Positions 1 through 9,931 of a DNA stretch of 61,219 nt are shown piece after piece (position 1 is the first letter of the stretch; every line of letters begins with the position of its first letter). The notes beneath the pieces are model-generated. The model was not told the origin of the DNA. It searched no databases and was given only the letters and a program-made list of their open reading frames with translations. Origin of the DNA: Rhodospirillaceae bacterium (GTDB taxonomy: Bacteria; Pseudomonadota; Alphaproteobacteria; Rhodospirillales; JABHCV01); the NCBI GenBank assembly GCA_018662005.1, contig JABJHA010000020.1, forward strand, positions 1 through 61,219, read 5' to 3'. The position numbers and the translations under genes were made by a program.

Positions 1-68
1 GTTGAACCGGCCTCAGCCTGCTTCAAAATAGCGATGATCTGGCTGTCAGAATAACGTGATTGTTTCAT
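1..68 (-). CDS. IS3-family transposase OrfA, N-terminal part (runs off window)
   Basis: The reverse strand reads MKQSRYSDSQIIAILKQAEA and continues past the window edge. This is the typical start of the small helix-turn-helix OrfA protein of IS3-family insertion sequences, which binds the element's ends and is frameshifted with OrfB to make the transposase. A purine-rich AGGAG lies about seven bases upstream of the ATG (bases 66-68). Only the first 22 codons are visible, so whether the element is intact cannot be judged. Family recognition is by N-terminal motif only. Confidence 0.8.
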   Translation of the reverse strand, partial: MKQSRYSDSQIIAILKQAEAGS

Positions 69-139
69 GTTGAATCTCCTCAAAAAACATTACGAGAAAA
101 TTCTACTCATTTGTACCGCTAAAAATTGGGAGCATTACC
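1..139 (-). mobile_element. End of an IS3-family insertion sequence
   Basis: The tract upstream of OrfA (about 105-136) reads TGTACCGCTAAAAATTGGGA on the plus strand, followed by GCATTACC, and resembles the terminal repeat region of IS3-type elements. It stops where recognisable metallopeptidase codons begin (base 140). I therefore place the element's outer end between about 134 and 139. The other end is outside the window, so no target duplication can be checked. Confidence 0.6.
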
Positions 140-169
140 CTCTATTTCTTCCAATGACGGTGCTTTCAT
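140..169 (-). pseudogene. Remnant 5' end of a second metallopeptidase gene
   Basis: The reverse strand from 169 reads M-K-A-P-S-L-E-E-I-E, then meets the IS3 end. The intact gene at 1508-1891 starts M-K-E-P-S-L-E-E-I-E, so this is the first ten codons of a diverged paralogue or foreign copy cut by the insertion sequence. Several third-position and coding differences show that it is not a recent identical duplication. No downstream part of the gene is visible. Confidence 0.75.
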
Positions 170-220
170 GGCTTAACTTTGGCCACCACAGGGCCCACTT
201 GGCTTCCAAAGGAGGTCGCC
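140..220. repeat. Diverged copy of the metallopeptidase/phhB intergenic region
   Basis: Bases 140-220 match 1868-1942 at roughly four of five positions. Shared pieces in order are TTTCTTCCA, TTTCATGGCTT, GCCACCACAGG, CCACTTGGCT and CAAAGGAG. The copy includes the metallopeptidase start codon and the phhB ribosome-binding site, but then runs into recombinase coding sequence instead of phhB. The two copies bracket the TIR gene and the recombinase remnant. Confidence 0.8.
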
Positions 221-334
221 CTGATCAGTTGTCACCGTGATCCAAGAATGCTGTTTCGATACAACCACTTGAGGGCAGAGGATGTTGCTGAAAAGTTAAC
301 AAAGCACTCCGTTGATCTGGATATTCGTTATTGA
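212..334 (+). pseudogene. C-terminal remnant of a tyrosine recombinase (integrase)
   Basis: The frame ending at TGA 332-334 reads ALISCHRDPRMLFRYNHLRA and then EDVAEKLTKHS before a short tail. This is the C-terminal end of phage-type tyrosine integrases: the H-x-D-x-R-M-x-x-R-Y block contains the catalytic His region and the nucleophilic Tyr. Only about 38-40 residues remain of an expected 350-400, so no activity is possible. The upstream part has been replaced by the duplicated intergenic region. It converges with the TIR gene, whose stop is seven bases away. Confidence 0.75.
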
Positions 335-340
335 ATTCTT

Positions 341-1216
341 CTAATGGCGTTGAATAGATTTACTTAAATAACTGGAAACCTCTTCTACCTTAGAAAACAA
401 ATCTTGCAACTCGGTAATTTTAGATTTTCCGACAGTTTTCTGTTCACCATTCTTGTTAAACCAAATGGATATCCTCGATAACTGATCATCAAGATACTCC
501 CAAGCAGAACGATTTTCTCTCATACTTCCCCTCGACCTTGAGGTCATTCCTGCCTCTTGAAGGACAGACAGTAGGTAGTCTCGAGGAAGAACTCCCTCTG
601 GGTCATTCAACAATCGTTGGTTGCTTCTCAGGTTTAAGACAAGTTCCTCAAGTGTTGATTGAATAGATTGTAGGTTGGCCTCTTGTTTCTTTTCCTGAGG
701 CACCTTGGAAGACTTCTTTTTGGCGATACTAGTAATTTCATCTTCAACCACCTTCAACGATCCTTCCAAATCTGGCCAGAACCTATTGAAAATTTTGTTT
801 AGTCGAATTTCATCAAGGGATTGGTCGGTATTCACCTCATTTAGTGTTTTTACTAGTTTTAGGAAATCATCCTTTTCAAAAATAACACTTTGAAATTGTG
901 ACAATGGTGCCTTCACGTCTTGTCGTTTTACCCCAATTAAAACAGGCGCAACGTTGGATTCACCAAACTTTTTTGACAATGCCCCGGCTTCAAACAACAC
1001 CCAAGGGGCATCAAGATTATCCGGCGTTAAACAGAGTATTCCAAACCCAGAGTTTTCCAAACTGTGTGCAATATCCACATTCCAACGGCTTCCCTTGAGT
1101 ATGTTCTCTGAAGAAACATATGGATTAATACTTTGGATTACCGATGGGAGCCATTCGTTTAGAGCAATAGCAATCTTATTACTTTTGTCGCCTGACCAAC
1201 TGATAAAAACATCCAT
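341..1216 (-). CDS. TIR-domain protein, putative NAD-consuming defence or signalling effector
   Basis: The start chosen is the ATG at 1214-1216, which begins MDVFISWSGD (291 aa) with GGGGA about eight bases upstream. An upstream start at 1279 would add 21 residues that look unlike a TIR start. Residues about 1-140 form a TIR domain: VFISWSG strand, KGSRW loop, and APWVLFEAGALSK, whose Glu (about residue 76) is where catalytic TIR NADases have their key glutamate. The C-terminal 150 residues are charged and helical, with no family I recognise. Base composition is more AT-rich than the neighbours, and the gene sits among recombinase and IS remnants, which suggests acquisition. Bacterial TIR proteins commonly act in anti-phage defence; that role here is inferred. 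Confidence 0.7.
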   Translation of the reverse strand: MDVFISWSGDKSNKIAIALNEWLPSVIQSINPYVSSENILKGSRWNVDIAHSLENSGFGILCLTPDNLDAPWVLFEAGALSKKFGESNVAPVLIGVKRQDVKAPLSQFQSVIFEKDDFLKLVKTLNEVNTDQSLDEIRLNKIFNRFWPDLEGSLKVVEDEITSIAKKKSSKVPQEKKQEANLQSIQSTLEELVLNLRSNQRLLNDPEGVLPRDYLLSVLQEAGMTSRSRGSMRENRSAWEYLDDQLSRISIWFNKNGEQKTVGKSKITELQDLFSKVEEVSSYLSKSIQRH

Positions 1217-1507
1217 GGTCTCATCCCCATCCAAGCTATTTTTGATTGATGAAATAATAAAACATAGATTATCGATCACTCACAATTGTTAAATTGCTCG
1301 TAGTTGTCGTGAATATATTGGCATATTTTCAATGAATGGCTGAGAGAATTCCCCGAAAAGCCGTCACAAGATGTAGTGATTGAGACCCCAGGTTTCGATT
1401 GAAGCGATAGCCCCTGAGAGTCCCTCAGTGACTCGCTGAGTCGTTCTCTTGAATTCAGGTAGGCCGAATTGGTTTGTCTTTGGGATGTCGCCCGAAGCGG
1501 CGGGCTT
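1217..1507. other. Non-coding spacer between TIR gene and metallopeptidase
   Basis: No convincing gene. An 82-codon frame on the minus strand has no family resemblance and no ribosome-binding site. A small perfect hairpin, GACTC-GCT-GAGTC, lies at 1430-1442 inside a larger overlapping inverted repeat (CTCAG...CTGAG, 1424-1440). This could be scar sequence of the former mobile element. Confidence 0.4.
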
Positions 1508-1509
1508 TT
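1490..1509 (+). terminator. Possible plus-strand intrinsic terminator
   Basis: GCCCG (1490-1494), a six-base loop, CGGGC (1501-1505) and TTTT follow each other. No intact plus-strand gene lies upstream, so it may be a leftover of a gene removed in the rearrangement, or chance. It overlaps the metallopeptidase stop codon. Confidence 0.35.
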
Positions 1510-1891
1510 AACCGGCACCCTCAATGCGCTCCATATCCTCGTCGCTGAGGCCGAAGTGGTGGCCTATTTCGTGGATCAGGACGTGGCGGACAAGATGGTT
1601 TAAGTCTTCGCCGTTCTCATTCTGGTATTCCAGAATGGGTCCGCGGTAGAGGGTGATCATATCGATATCGTTTGCACTCGCTGTGATGCTTTTTTGATCC
1701 AGCGACACGCCATAATACAATCCAAGCAAATCAAAAGGCGACGACAAGCCCAGGGCGGCCTGGGTTTCGCTGTCGGGAAATTCCTCGACCCGGATGACCA
1801 CGTCGTCCACATGGGCGAGCAATTCGCCGGGCACGGTTTTCAGGGCCTCGGCGGCAATAGCCTCAATTTCTTCCAGGCTTGGTTCTTTCAT
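1508..1891 (-). CDS. Metallopeptidase family protein (DUF1025, minimal zincin)
   Basis: A 127-residue acidic protein with HEIGHHFGLSD at residues 107-117. This is an HExxHxxGLxD-type zinc site in which His107 and His111 would bind zinc and Glu108 would be the base. Length and motif position fit the small DUF1025/zincin-like family found across proteobacteria and actinobacteria, whose substrate is not known. It is divergent from phhB, with 52 bases between the start codons. A broken second copy of its first ten codons lies at 140-169. Confidence 0.85.
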   Translation of the reverse strand: MKEPSLEEIEAIAAEALKTVPGELLAHVDDVVIRVEEFPDSETQAALGLSSPFDLLGLYYGVSLDQKSITASANDIDMITLYRGPILEYQNENGEDLNHLVRHVLIHEIGHHFGLSDEDMERIEGAG

Positions 1892-1943
1892 GGCTTTACT
1901 TTAGCCACCACAGGCACCACTTGGCTATCAAAGGAGAGCCATT

Positions 1944-2228
1944 ATGAGCGATAAACTAAGCGCTGCGGACAGGGACGCCGGGATTGCCGGTCTTGATGAC
2001 TGGGTACTGGTTGAAGACCGGGAAGCGATTTTCAAATCCCTCAGCTTCAAGAATTTTGGCGAGGCCTTTGCCTTTATGACCCGTGTCGCCATCGAGGCTG
2101 AAAAGCGCGACCACCATCCCGAATGGTTCAATGTCTATAACCGGGTCGACATCACCCTTTCCAGCCACGATGTGGACGGCCTGTCGGCGCGCGACCTGAA
2201 ACTGGCGCGATTTATCGACGGACTTTAG
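1944..2228 (+). CDS. phhB: 4a-hydroxytetrahydrobiopterin dehydratase (pterin-4a-carbinolamine dehydratase)
   Basis: A 94-residue protein with the family signature [13 protein letters not shown] (residues 53-65) followed by the VDITLSSHD strand and the SARDLKLA helix. His57 and His58 of the HHP motif are the pterin-binding and catalytic histidines. The family dehydrates 4a-hydroxy-tetrahydropterin after aromatic amino acid hydroxylation and can also act in other pterin recycling. AAAGGAGAG lies just upstream of the ATG. The 3' end overlaps the converging dehydrogenase by four bases. No phenylalanine hydroxylase gene is visible in the window. Confidence 0.92.
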   Translation: MSDKLSAADRDAGIAGLDDWVLVEDREAIFKSLSFKNFGEAFAFMTRVAIEAEKRDHHPEWFNVYNRVDITLSSHDVDGLSARDLKLARFIDGL

Positions 2229-2992
2229 AGAGGTGCCATCCTGAGCGCCCCGTCCAGGCGCACCACCTCGCCATTCATCATGACATTGGAAAGCATGTGC
2301 AGGACCAGATCGGCGAATTCGTCAGGACGCCCAAGTCGCGACGGGAACGGCACCGACGCACCAAGCGCCTGCTGCACGTCATCGGACAAGCCAAACAACA
2401 TGGGTGTGCCAAAGATGCCCGGCGCAATAGCCAGCACCCGGACGGCGGAACGCGAAAACTCCCGCGCCGCAGGTAACGTCAGTGCAACAATGCCGCCTTT
2501 GGAGGCGGCGTAGGCGGCTTGCCCGATCTGCCCTTCATAGGCGGCGATTGAGGCGGTGTTGATGATCACGCCGCGCTCGCCCGTATCAAGCGGCTCAAGG
2601 TCCTTCATGGCGGCGGCGGCGAGGCGCATCATGTTGAAAGTGCCAATCAGGTTAATGTTGATAACGCGGGCGAAGTCGTCCAGCGCCATCGGCCCGTCGC
2701 GGCCAACGATTTTGCCCGGCGTGCCGATACCGGCGCAATTAATCAGGATACGGGCCGGGCCGTGGGCTTCGCTGGCCGCCGCTACCGCCGCCTCGGCGCT
2801 GGCCGCGTCTGATACGTCACAGGCAAGCGCCAGCGCGTTCTCGCCGAAAGGTTCGGCGGCTTGCTTTGCGGCTTCAAGGTTGAGGTCTGCAAAGGCAACC
2901 CGGGCACCGGCCCGGGCCAGGGCTTCCGCCGTCGCCCGGCCAAGGCCGGAAGCAGCACCCGTGACAAGGGCGGCCATATCCGTAACGTTCAT
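2225..2992 (-). CDS. 3-hydroxyacyl-CoA dehydrogenase type 2 (SDR family)
   Basis: A 255-residue short-chain dehydrogenase. TGAASGLG (11-18) is the NAD(P)-binding glycine motif, NCAG (85-88) stabilises the fold, Ser148 precedes the YAASK catalytic motif (Tyr161, Lys165), and the C-terminal stretch [10 protein letters not shown] then [14 protein letters not shown] matches the HSD17B10/type II HADH branch. Proteins of this branch oxidise 3-hydroxyacyl-CoA esters, including 2-methyl-3-hydroxybutyryl-CoA in isoleucine breakdown. It is a single gene on the minus strand, divergent from pomA. The exact substrate is inferred from similarity. Confidence 0.85.
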   Translation of the reverse strand: MNVTDMAALVTGAASGLGRATAEALARAGARVAFADLNLEAAKQAAEPFGENALALACDVSDAASAEAAVAAASEAHGPARILINCAGIGTPGKIVGRDGPMALDDFARVININLIGTFNMMRLAAAAMKDLEPLDTGERGVIINTASIAAYEGQIGQAAYAASKGGIVALTLPAAREFSRSAVRVLAIAPGIFGTPMLFGLSDDVQQALGASVPFPSRLGRPDEFADLVLHMLSNVMMNGEVVRLDGALRMAPL

Positions 2993-3098
2993 GTCAGTCT
3001 CTCCAGATAGGGTGATGATCTCTTAACGCAGGTTGGTATTATGTTCTGATATCTCCTATAAACAACAGGGATTCTCTCGGGATAGGGACCGCGCCTAC

Positions 3099-3874
3099 AT
3101 GGATATTGCGACATTACTTGGTTTGGTCATGGGAACCGGCGTCGTCGTCGCCGCCATTCTTGTTGGCTCCGACCTTATAATTTTCCTCAATCTACCGGGA
3201 TTTCTGATCGTCGTCGGCGGCACCTTTGCTGCGACCCTGGTCAAGTTTCCCATTTCAAAGGTCTTTGTCGCCCTCAAGGTTGGCATGAAAGCCGCCTTCA
3301 CGGTCGACCAGAACGATGCCTTGAGCCTTATTGAAATGGCCATCAGTCTGGCCAAGAAAACCCGCAAAGGCGGTCTTTTGGCGCTTGAAGGTGTCGATAT
3401 CGACAACGACTTCATGAAAAAAGGCATCCAGCTTTGTGTTGACGGATTGGCCCCGGAAGTCGTTCGCAAGACCTTGACGTCGGAAATGCATCAAACGATC
3501 CGCCGCAATGAGGAAGGCTCGAAAATTTTTCGCGGCATCGGTGACGCCGCCCCGCCTTCGGCATGATCGGCACCCTGGTCGGCCTCGTGCAAATGCTGGC
3601 CAACCTGTCAGACCCGGCATCCATCGGTCCGTCCATGGCGGTTGCCATGCTGACAACGCTGTACGGTGCGGTCATCGCCAACCTGATTGCCCTGCCCATT
3701 GCCGATAAACTGGAATCGCGGGTTGCCGATGAAGAAAATATTGCCGCTCTGATCATCGACAGCGTGCTTGAAATTCAGGCCCAGACCAATCCCAATGTGC
3801 TGGGTGAGTTGCTGCAAGTTTATCTGCCCGCGCACCTTCGCGATCATCTTGGTGAAGGAGGCGATGGGGAATAG
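3099..3874 (+). pseudogene. pomA: Flagellar stator protein PomA/MotA, frameshifted
   Basis: The ATG at 3099 begins MDIATLLGLVMGTGVVVAAI. The frame runs through two N-terminal membrane segments and the cytoplasmic loop to KIFRGIGDAAP, then shifts. The rest, GMIGTLVGLVQMLANLSDP onward (from about 3558), with the last two membrane segments, continues in another frame to TAG at 3872. One base is missing in the run at 3549-3556 (GCCCCG-CC where GCCCCGGCC is expected). Restoring it gives about 258 residues, normal for PomA. The protein pairs with PomB to form the ion channel that drives the flagellum. The gap is either a real null mutation or a sequence error. pomB follows after 13 bases. Confidence 0.85.
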
Positions 3875-3887
3875 TGGATACTAGAGC

Positions 3888-4721
3888 ATGAGTAATAAGA
3901 AACCTCCTGCCGGCGCGCCTGTGTGGATGACGACATTCGCCGATCTGATGTCCCTGCTTCTGACCCTGTTCGTGCTGATGCTGACGTTCGCCAAGATGGA
4001 CGTGGAGAAATACCAGCAATTGGCCGGATCCATGAAAAACGCCTTCGGTGTCCAGTATTTGAAAAAACTCGCAGGAATTATTGAAGAAGATGGCGGCCCG
4101 ATGGGGGTAACCACGAAACGCAAAGTCCCCAAGGCCGTCGTGGAATTGCAAATCGATGACACCATTGGCGAAGACGTGCCCGTGGTTAAAGAACCAGAGG
4201 ACAATCTGGCCGAAACCGTCAGCCAGGCCGTCGCCGAACAGATATCCCAGCAGATGGCCAATGTTGAGGAGCGCGAAGGCGAGGTTATCGTCCGCTTTCC
4301 TGGCAAGTTTGCATTCCCTTCAGGCGCCGAATCCCTGACATCGGAATTTCTTATCGCCCTGAACAATCTGGCCACGGTAATCAAAAAAAGCGAAGGCGAC
4401 ATTATTATTGCCGGTCACACCGACGACAGGCCGATCAAAACCGCCCGCTTCCGTTCTAACTGGGATTTATCTGCGGCGCGGGCAAATTCCGTCGTCCACT
4501 ATCTGCTGGAATTCACCACCGTCGAATCATCGCGTCTTGCAGCCATGGGTTACGCCGATAGCCGCCCGCTGGCGCCCAATGACACGGATGAAAACCGGGC
4601 CCTGAACCGTCGTGTCGAGGTCATCTTCCGCAAGGCGAATACCGCCAAGAAACCCCCGGCAAATGACGAAGGCGCTGGGCAACCGACGACCGAAAAAACC
4701 CCAATCCCGGATAGTGGATAG
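3888..4721 (+). CDS. pomB: Flagellar stator protein PomB/MotB
   Basis: A 277-residue protein. A short cytoplasmic tail leads into WMTTFADLMSLLLTLFVLML. Asp19 is the ion-carrying aspartate of the single membrane helix (about 14-37), and the sequence around it (TFADLMSLL, then KMDVEKY) is closer to sodium-type PomB than to E. coli MotB. Residues about 165-255 are an OmpA-like peptidoglycan-binding domain (AGHTDDRPI, NWDLSAARA, ALNRRVEVIF). It anchors the stator to the cell wall. Its last codons and TAG stop lie inside a short inserted repeat (4712-4744), so the natural C-terminus may have differed slightly. Confidence 0.92.
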   Translation: MSNKKPPAGAPVWMTTFADLMSLLLTLFVLMLTFAKMDVEKYQQLAGSMKNAFGVQYLKKLAGIIEEDGGPMGVTTKRKVPKAVVELQIDDTIGEDVPVVKEPEDNLAETVSQAVAEQISQQMANVEEREGEVIVRFPGKFAFPSGAESLTSEFLIALNNLATVIKKSEGDIIIAGHTDDRPIKTARFRSNWDLSAARANSVVHYLLEFTTVESSRLAAMGYADSRPLAPNDTDENRALNRRVEVIFRKANTAKKPPANDEGAGQPTTEKTPIPDSG

Positions 4722-4744
4722 AATCTAACATATGGTATCCACTA
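4712..4744. mobile_element. Internally deleted 29-base copy of the TA-flanked palindromic element
   Basis: TA (4712-4713), then GTGGATAGAATCTAACATAT and GGTATCCAC, then TA (4743-4744). The first 22 bases match the left end of the full element at 33618 with one difference, and the last seven match its right end. TAGTGGATA and TATCCACTA are perfect inverted ends. It therefore looks like an element that lost its core. It contributes the stop codons of both neighbours: TAG of pomB and, from the other side, TAG of the DMT transporter. Confidence 0.7.
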
Positions 4745-5695
4745 GTCAGTAGAATTTTTCTCTACAACGGCTGGCACCAGATTAGCCTGCACTGAACGGA
4801 AAAGCCTGGCCTGACGGGATTCCCTGTGGGCCGTATACAGGGCCGCAGAGAAAATAATTGCCGCACCCAGCCAGGTCCAGATATCGGGACTTTCGGCAAA
4901 AAACAGATATCCCAGGATGGCCGCGAAAATCAGTCTGGAAAAATCAAACGGTAGAACCGCCGAAACATCGGCCGAGGCAAAAGCCCGCGCCAACGCAATC
5001 TGACCGATGGTCGCGAACAGGCCGAGGGCGACAAACCACAGGTAATCAACGGGCTGGGGCGTCGTCCAGTTGAACAGTGCCGGAACCAGGGACATGGGTG
5101 TCATGATCAAACCCATGAACAGAACAATCATGCTCGGCGTTTCGGTTCGGCTTAAGGATTTAATAGAAAGAGCGGCCATGGACATACAGGCCGAGGCAAG
5201 AAGGACAAGGCCCGCACCAAGCCCGATATCGATGCCAGCGGGACGAACAATAACCAGCGCGCCGATCAGGCCCGCCACCGTCGCCGCCCAGCGTCGCACC
5301 CGAACGGTCTCGCCAAGAAACAACGCCGCCCCGACGGTTGCAAACAGGGGAGTGGTAAAGCTCAACGCCGTTGCTTCGGCAATCGGCATCATGGAGACGG
5401 CGACGAACCAGCTTAACATCGCCACCAGACCTATGGATGAACGAAACACGTGCATGGGCAAGCGCTCGGTCTTCAACACCTTGAAACCGGACTTGAACAA
5501 CCATGGCAGCATGAATAACAAACCAAACAGGTTGCGGAAAAACGCCAGCTCGAACGGATGCATGGAACCCGACACCTCGCGGATAACCGTCGTCAGCGCC
5601 GCAAAGCTGGCCGCCGCAAGGACCATCCACAGCGCCCCGCGCATGGGGGCCGAAAGCCCAGGTTGACTATTTTTTTGTTGTGGTTCAGCCGTCAT
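4742..5695 (-). CDS. DMT-superfamily transporter (EamA domains)
   Basis: A 317-residue inner-membrane protein with about ten predicted helices in two EamA repeats (residues about 18-150 and 163-295). The second repeat ends in FDFSRLIFAAILGYLFFAE, typical of RhaT/EamA-type drug/metabolite exporters. The substrate cannot be told from sequence. The last three codons end S-T-D at a TAG made of the flanking TA and the first G of the inserted repeat. Without the insertion the frame would read on into the pomB 3' end. It is a single gene, divergent from acetoacetyl-CoA synthetase. Confidence 0.85.
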   Translation of the reverse strand: MTAEPQQKNSQPGLSAPMRGALWMVLAAASFAALTTVIREVSGSMHPFELAFFRNLFGLLFMLPWLFKSGFKVLKTERLPMHVFRSSIGLVAMLSWFVAVSMMPIAEATALSFTTPLFATVGAALFLGETVRVRRWAATVAGLIGALVIVRPAGIDIGLGAGLVLLASACMSMAALSIKSLSRTETPSMIVLFMGLIMTPMSLVPALFNWTTPQPVDYLWFVALGLFATIGQIALARAFASADVSAVLPFDFSRLIFAAILGYLFFAESPDIWTWLGAAIIFSAALYTAHRESRQARLFRSVQANLVPAVVEKNSTD

Positions 5696-5816
5696 GGGCG
5701 ACAGACTATTGTGGACTTAGGAGTCTGACCAGTCCCGTTTCAACATGGCTGCCTTGCGCGCACGGGCCTGGCAGAACATACTCTTAAAAAAATAACCCCG
5801 TTTTGGAGACAGACGC

Positions 5817-7769
<1,953 letters not shown>

Positions 7770-7782
7770 GACGGGGTGACGT

Positions 7783-8724
7783 TTACCTGTTGGCGACAGC
7801 GTCCGCCAATAGACAGAGTATTTCATACATTAAGGTGGCCCCGACCAGGGCCGTGTTACCGCTGGGATCTGATGGCGGGGCGACTTCGACAACGTCGCCG
7901 CCGATCAGGTTCAGGCCGCGCAGACCACGCAAAAGAGCTTGCGCCTCAATGGTAGTGATGCCGCCAATTTCAGGGGTTCCGGTTCCCGGCGCGTAGACCG
8001 GGTCAAGGCCGTCCACATCGAAAGAGATATAAGTCGGGCCGTCCCCGACAACACGCCGGGCCTCGGCAATCACCGCCTCCACCCCCAGCTTTGTGAATTC
8101 CTCCATGAAGATCACCCGCATCCCGTTCTCCAGGGAGTAGTCCCATCCTTCGGGGCTGTTCTGGGCCCCGCGAATGCCGATCTGAACCGTCCGCTCGCCA
8201 TCCAGCAAGCCGTCTTCGTGGGCCCGGCGGAAGGGGGTTCCATGCATAAACTTGGAACCCTGAAACTGGTCCCAGGTATCCGTGTGGGCATCAATATGAA
8301 TAAGTCCTACGGGTGTGTCTTTGGCAATCGCCTTAAAGATCGGATAGGTCACCGAATGGTCGCCACCGGCACTCAAAGGTATGACCCCGGCGGCATGGAC
8401 GCGGGCGTAGAAGGTCTCGATATCACGGACGACGGCAGCGTGATCAAACACCCCGTCGAAGGTCACATCACCGATATCGGCGATCTTGCAAAGATCATAA
8501 GGATTGATTTTGCTGACATGATGGATCGAGCGCATCAGGCTTGACTGGTTGCGCATCTCGCGCGGCCCGTGACGGGCCCCGGCCCTGTTGGTCACGGACC
8601 CGTCATAGGGCACCCCGATCATGGCAATGTCGAGCCCGGCCGGGTCGGGCTGGTAAGGTGTGCGCATAAAGGTCGGCATTCCCATATAGCGCGGCAGTGA
8701 CATTTGGGTTTGATCTGTGGACAT
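7783..8724 (-). CDS. speB: Agmatinase-type ureohydrolase
   Basis: A 313-residue arginase/agmatinase family enzyme. The manganese ligands are in GGDHS (120-124), DAHTD (145-149) and SFDVDGLDP (234-242), all complete. VPYDGSVTNRAGARHGP (38-54) is the substrate loop region of agmatinase and guanidinobutyrase rather than arginase. The reaction releases urea from a guanidino compound such as agmatine or 4-guanidinobutyrate. The neighbouring GcvA-like LysR gene, transcribed in the same direction 70 bases upstream, is a plausible regulator. The exact substrate is open. Confidence 0.8.
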   Translation of the reverse strand: MSTDQTQMSLPRYMGMPTFMRTPYQPDPAGLDIAMIGVPYDGSVTNRAGARHGPREMRNQSSLMRSIHHVSKINPYDLCKIADIGDVTFDGVFDHAAVVRDIETFYARVHAAGVIPLSAGGDHSVTYPIFKAIAKDTPVGLIHIDAHTDTWDQFQGSKFMHGTPFRRAHEDGLLDGERTVQIGIRGAQNSPEGWDYSLENGMRVIFMEEFTKLGVEAVIAEARRVVGDGPTYISFDVDGLDPVYAPGTGTPEIGGITTIEAQALLRGLRGLNLIGGDVVEVAPPSDPSGNTALVGATLMYEILCLLADAVANR

Positions 8725-8794
8725 TGGTTAAGCCATTCCTTCCTGAGTCAGTCATACAATCAGCCTATCGCCATTAAATCACCCCTGAAAGGAT

Positions 8795-9715
8795 TTATCC
8801 GTGGGCTACGACGTCGGCAAAGCGGGCTTCGGTTTCTTTTGCCTCAACTTTTAACCAGTCCCTGAAAGCGACGATCTTGGGCCGCTTGGCTGAAGCCTTG
8901 GGGTAAACGGCGCAATAAACATGATGTCCCTCAAGATCGATATCGAAGGGTTTGACCAACAAGCCTGCGGCAAGGTCATCGGCGATCAATACCGAGCGGC
9001 CAAGGGCGACACCTTCACCAGCGACAGCCGCCTGCTGGACAAGATAGGAGTGGGAAAACGAAGGCCCACGCGAAACGTCCATACCACTTACCCCCGCGAC
9101 CTCAGACCAGACGCCCCAGTCATCGCGCATGTCGTCATGCAACAGGGGAAAGCGAACAAGGTCGGCGGGACTGTTCAGGGAACCAAACTTCTCAAGCAAC
9201 GAGGGGCTTAAAACCGGAAACATGGTTTCCTTCATCAACACCACCATCTCCATACCCGGATACGGACCGGATCCGTATCTGAGCGCCATATCGAAACCGC
9301 CGGAGGTAAAGTCGACGACCTGATCGGTGGTTGAAATCCGCACGTCGATGTCCGGATGAAGGATGCGGAACTTGCCGATTTTAGGGACAAGCCACGAGGC
9401 GGCGATTGAATCCAGTGTGCTCAGCGTTAAAACACCGGCCTGGTCACGCTCGTACAGGCGCTCGACAGCATCGGCAATGGTATCAAAGGCGTTGCCTAAA
9501 TCCGGATACAGCGCCTGACCCTCGTCAGTCAGTAAAAGCGAGCGGTTAACCCGGCGAAACAGGGCCAGACCGAGTGTTTCTTCAAGTCCTTTGACCTGAT
9601 GGCTGATCGCCGCCTGGGTGACGTTCAATTCGGCCGCCGCGCGGGTAAAACTGAGATGGCGTGCGGCCGCTTCAAAAGCCTTCAAAGAATTTAGCGGCGG
9701 CATACGTCTGGGCAT
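8795..9715 (-). CDS. LysR-type transcriptional regulator, GcvA-like
   Basis: A 306-residue protein starting MPRRMPPLNSLKAFEAAARH, the hallmark N-terminus of the GcvA subgroup. The winged helix-turn-helix covers residues about 5-65 (SFTRAAAELNVTQAAISHQV). The remainder is the periplasmic-binding-protein-like effector domain with FDMALRYGSG and an FPLLHDD motif. It probably controls the ureohydrolase downstream or the genes across the AT-rich gap at 9716-9931; the target is an inference. Confidence 0.85.
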   Translation of the reverse strand: MPRRMPPLNSLKAFEAAARHLSFTRAAAELNVTQAAISHQVKGLEETLGLALFRRVNRSLLLTDEGQALYPDLGNAFDTIADAVERLYERDQAGVLTLSTLDSIAASWLVPKIGKFRILHPDIDVRISTTDQVVDFTSGGFDMALRYGSGPYPGMEMVVLMKETMFPVLSPSLLEKFGSLNSPADLVRFPLLHDDMRDDWGVWSEVAGVSGMDVSRGPSFSHSYLVQQAAVAGEGVALGRSVLIADDLAAGLLVKPFDIDLEGHHVYCAVYPKASAKRPKIVAFRDWLKVEAKETEARFADVVAHG

Positions 9716-9931
9716 AATTTAACCTTATAAACTTAATGATAATGTATCAATACAATTCTAATTAAATCTGTTAACTTGTTATAAATACTTGTATTTATTT
9801 ATTTTAGTATATTTTTTTAATAAGTTTTTCTAATGTAAATATGAGAAAAGATCGTTTGAGGTCCAGCCATTTTAGGAATATCTCTAGGGTCATCATTTAA
9901 CGATTAACCCGAAAGTCTGAAGGAGGACGCC
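9716..9931. promoter_or_regulatory. Strongly AT-rich divergent control region
   Basis: This is the spacer between the LysR gene and the DUF1127 gene. Its first 130 bases are mostly A and T with long T runs, unlike the GC-rich surroundings. It must hold promoters for both directions, but I cannot assign boxes with certainty. AGGAGG lies seven bases before the DUF1127 start. Confidence 0.5.

Noticed and set aside
1276-1524. 82-codon minus-strand frame between the TIR and metallopeptidase genes
   Set aside because: No ribosome-binding site, no family resemblance, and it overlaps both the hairpins and the end of a solid gene.
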